This document shows, piece after piece, positions 61,013 to 64,000 of a DNA stretch of 64,000 nt. Source of the DNA: Linepithema humile (taxonomy: Eukaryota > Arthropoda > Insecta > Hymenoptera > Formicidae); assembly GCF_040581485.1 (NCBI RefSeq), contig NC_090129.1, positions 2,156,501 to 2,220,500 of the forward strand, given 5' to 3'. A model generated the notes under the pieces. That model made no database searches, was not told the origin of the DNA, and saw nothing but the letters and a program-made list of their open reading frames with translations. The translations under genes were made by a program, and so were the position numbers. Positions within the stretch are counted from its first letter, which is position 1. Every line of letters begins with the position of its first letter.

Positions 61013-64000
61013 CGTGAGCGTGACTCGGCCTTGCTGATCGCGAGGCCTATTACGAATCCGCTGACACAGCCAGATACCGGTACTCGAGTAAAGAAAAAAG
61101 AGGAATGGAATCGAGTCAATGTATGTACAGTCACATTAATCTGAATTTAATGCACTGGCTATAACTTGGAATGACACAACAATTTAAAGATCAATAGATT
61201 TGCTTCCTACTGCTCCCATTTTACAAAGTACTATTGATAGAAAACAACCCGGAGATTTCAACTTTCTAGCTTTCTTTGCTCGAATCATTTATCGTCAGCT
61301 TAAAAAACATTAAATATACACAAGTTCAGTAAGATAAATGGTAAATCATATTTTTAAGATGCAAAAAATGTTTTCACATTATAAGACCATTTAAGCTTTC
61401 AATGTCGACAAAAAAAAAAGAAAAAAAACAACTTTTGAAAAAGTATATATAACCTGATGAAAAATGAAAGAACTTCGATCACATTTAAGGCGCTTATAAA
61501 TATATTGCGTTTAAAATTGTATCTCATTGATGTCGCTCCATTTGGCAGTAGTGAAATATACATATTCATGCATTTAGCTTCGATCGATTCGATTCTGAGC
61601 TCTTTTAAGGAGGGGCACACTTCTCCAATTACGCCTGACGTACAAACAGTTTTTACTTTCAGAAGAATCGCAATAACCGAGCACACGACACCTCTGCCGA
61701 TTCAGAAATCTTAAATGCGTCGAAAAAAAATAACACCGGCAGATTCGCTTATTCGTTCGCCAAGGTATGCGTGAGCCGGATAAAGCTTAAGTGGCTAGTA
61801 ACTGTACGGTTTATCCTAGATAAACCGAAGCCGGCCGACCGGCGCGACACAATAGAACAGGTTCGATAAACCGAGCGTGGGATTTATCGGCGCCGCACTT
61901 CGCCAGGAAATGGCGCCCCTGCGGAAACATATAGGCGCGTATCCATTCGCGTGAGGGAAAGCATCCCCTTCGAGCACCCGAGGGTACAATACGGGCGGAA
62001 AGGAGCGCGCGCGCGACTAATCGAGGGTTAAATTAATATCTTCGCAGCGAGAAAAATCGTTTGTGCGGGCAAAATGTAATCAATCATATTAATGTAACGA
62101 AAGCGAATTGTAACAATAATTACATTACTAATTACACGGACGAAGATAACGAGAAACCGTGAAAAGAAACTTCAATCGTTCAGAGCTGAACGAGAAGGAT
62201 CGGAAAACAGGATGCAAGCGATTTACTCGTAATATTCCCATTAATAACGGAAGTGATGGAAAAGACCAACGGCGTATCGAAGGCTCCGAGACACATTACG
62301 TGTAATGCAATTTGCGTAATAAAATACGCTTCGTTCTTCATTTGCGATTCTTCTGTCAGAATTGTTCCCGGGTGCGTTTCTGTCTTCGCGAGATTGAGCT
62401 TCGCGAATTTCTTTCCCTTCGCCGCTTCCGGCATCGATCAAATTTTCCGCGATTGGAATGTCGATGAGCGCCGATCGGAAGTGGATAGCTTTACATATCT
62501 CATCGGTGCATCATCGCAATCGTCGTTATTGAGAAAGAGACGGAATTACTGGCACTTTATCTCATCGGTGAATTCCTCTTTTATCAGTATTATTACCGCA
62601 TTACTATTACTTCGCAAAGATAAACATTTAATTATAACATTCTGTGATAAAAATACTTATTGTTATTTTAGATTAGTCGAAAGCATAATTTGCGATATTT
62701 CTTATCAGCGTTATCGCGTTGTTAGTGTTATTTAAAATCAGCAATATTCTATGTTACGTTAGCGTTGTATTTCTCGTTATTTTATCAGAAAAATGCAGCT
62801 TGCGATAACAGTAAATTGACATAATTGCATACATTTCTGCTAAATACAAAATAATAACAATGTCGTGTCAGCTCATTACGATTGTTTTACTAATAATTAA
62901 AGTACAATTAAATATCGCGGATACAGCGCGAAATGCCGCTATTAAAACAGATATCAGCGCGATACCCGCAACGTATCCGCGGAACTCGAATCGCGGACGG
63001 CGAGTGGAGTGCCATTGAAAGTCGCCGGTTGTCGCTGTTACGACGGCGGCTGTAGGTCGCGATGACTGGGTAATACTAAAAATAGTCGACGGGAACGATG
63101 CCGGGGCTATTATTAAGTCGCGATCGATGCCGGGGCAGTCGTGGCGAGTTATTTCAGTGCGCGCCTCGCGAACGAGGGGAGCGGGCGGGGGGGAGAGAAA
63201 CGAGCGGAATGCCGCTAGCGCGATCGCTCGGGCGCTTTTCGAGCTATTCCTGGCGAATTCTTCGGTTGAATTCGAGATAAGGATGGACTGGCGTGGCAAA
63301 TCTTCCCGCGGGATCGATATTTCACGGGTCTGATTGTCGCGCGCTCGTCACAGCGTCGCCGAATCACCCGCCGGACGAAGAACTTGCGCCAACTGCAAGA
63401 AGTTCATCCATCCAAATGGATAATTCGAAATGGATGACGATTACGGGACTAATGTAACTTCGAAGCAGGCCGGAAGCAACATTCTCACGTGATCCTCAAA
63501 TATTTGAAGAACCGCGTTTGTAGTAAAATCCAACTAAAAATCGTGTTCCAATTTATAATTGAAAACAACACATTCATACTTACTGATATAAGATTCGTAT
63601 AATCTAATTGTATTTTTCTCTCGTCACAGTAAAGTCAGAATGATAAAACTGATGTCGTATGATCAATGGGATCTTAAAAAATTGACACTTTTACGCTTTT
63701 GTTGTACCTATTATGCTTTTTTTTTTCCACGAGACAAGAACGCGTGTTGAATATCGTTATGATAATAATCATAGTTACGACATCGTTTTATTAGCATATA
63801 CAAGGTGGAAAATTGCCGCATCAGATTACAGCTATTAGCAGCCGGTTGCCGCAACATTGATTATCGCTAACTAAATTTACGAGCCATCTCTCTCGATTTA
63901 ACTCGATTTTCTTTCTTTATCTACATCATAACTACAGCTATACGATCCGTAGAATTGAACAACTAAATTAGTTAACCAAAATTGCATCACGCGCTAATAA

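Larger units (their letters stand above)
55184..64000. other. Intergenic or intronic; no gene supported
   Basis: Mixed composition, stops in all frames. Contains a 10-bp tandem repeat (57422-57462), a degenerate GACAAC-type repeat (60942-61012) and A runs (59744-59755, 60598-60613). GC-rich at 59940-60300 and 63000-63330. Confidence 0.5.

Noticed and set aside
1..64000. tRNA, rRNA, CRISPR, transposase or viral genes
   Set aside because: Scanned by eye for tRNA T-loop motifs, repeat-spacer arrays and transposase or polymerase motifs; none found, though a covariance-model search could reveal small RNAs missed here.

Overview
The window looks like nuclear DNA of an insect, most likely a hymenopteran such as an ant, bee or wasp. 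Its genes have short exons with GT..AG introns. GC-rich, CpG-rich islands alternate with AT-rich stretches, and (GA)n, (CT)n and (TA)n microsatellites are common. There is no bacterial-style gene packing. Two real genes are recognisable, in convergent orientation. No tRNA, rRNA, CRISPR array or intact transposon was found.

Plus strand, 15.6-25.5 kb: the 3' two thirds of discs large (dlg1), a MAGUK scaffold protein. Exons for PDZ3, SH3, HOOK and guanylate-kinase-like (GK) domains follow in order, with consistent splice phases, to a stop at 23837. PDZ1 and PDZ2 must lie left of the window. The HOOK region holds three convincing small cassette exons and one weak one, all multiples of three and all phase 1, so they can be skipped or included without breaking the frame. 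Fourteen kilobases upstream, a tiny exon (1236-1264) has a good start context and a donor whose phase fits the PDZ3 exon exactly. It is a candidate alternative first exon for a short Dlg lacking PDZ1 and PDZ2.

Minus strand, 39.9-29.6 kb: a nine-exon gene for an insect BCOR/BCORL1-type corepressor of about 2607 residues. It has a huge low-complexity N-terminal exon (Ser/Pro/Gln/His-rich, a pure 13-CAG tract, a PLDLS CtBP-type motif), a charged middle, ankyrin repeats and a C-terminal PUFD domain, the family's dock for a PCGF protein in a variant Polycomb PRC1 complex. A 43-bp block containing the exon-2 splice acceptor is copied almost perfectly into a later intron of the same gene.

The two genes end about 4 kb apart (25.5-29.6 kb). 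The part next to BCOR (28.7-29.5 kb) has long open frames and splice-like signals on both strands that are not explained. From 39.9 to 64 kb no coding gene is supported. The stretch probably holds 5' non-coding exon(s) and introns of the BCOR-like gene plus intergenic DNA, with a cluster of related direct and inverted repeats (40.2-40.7 kb), a 110-bp direct duplication (44.3-44.7 kb) and many simple repeats.
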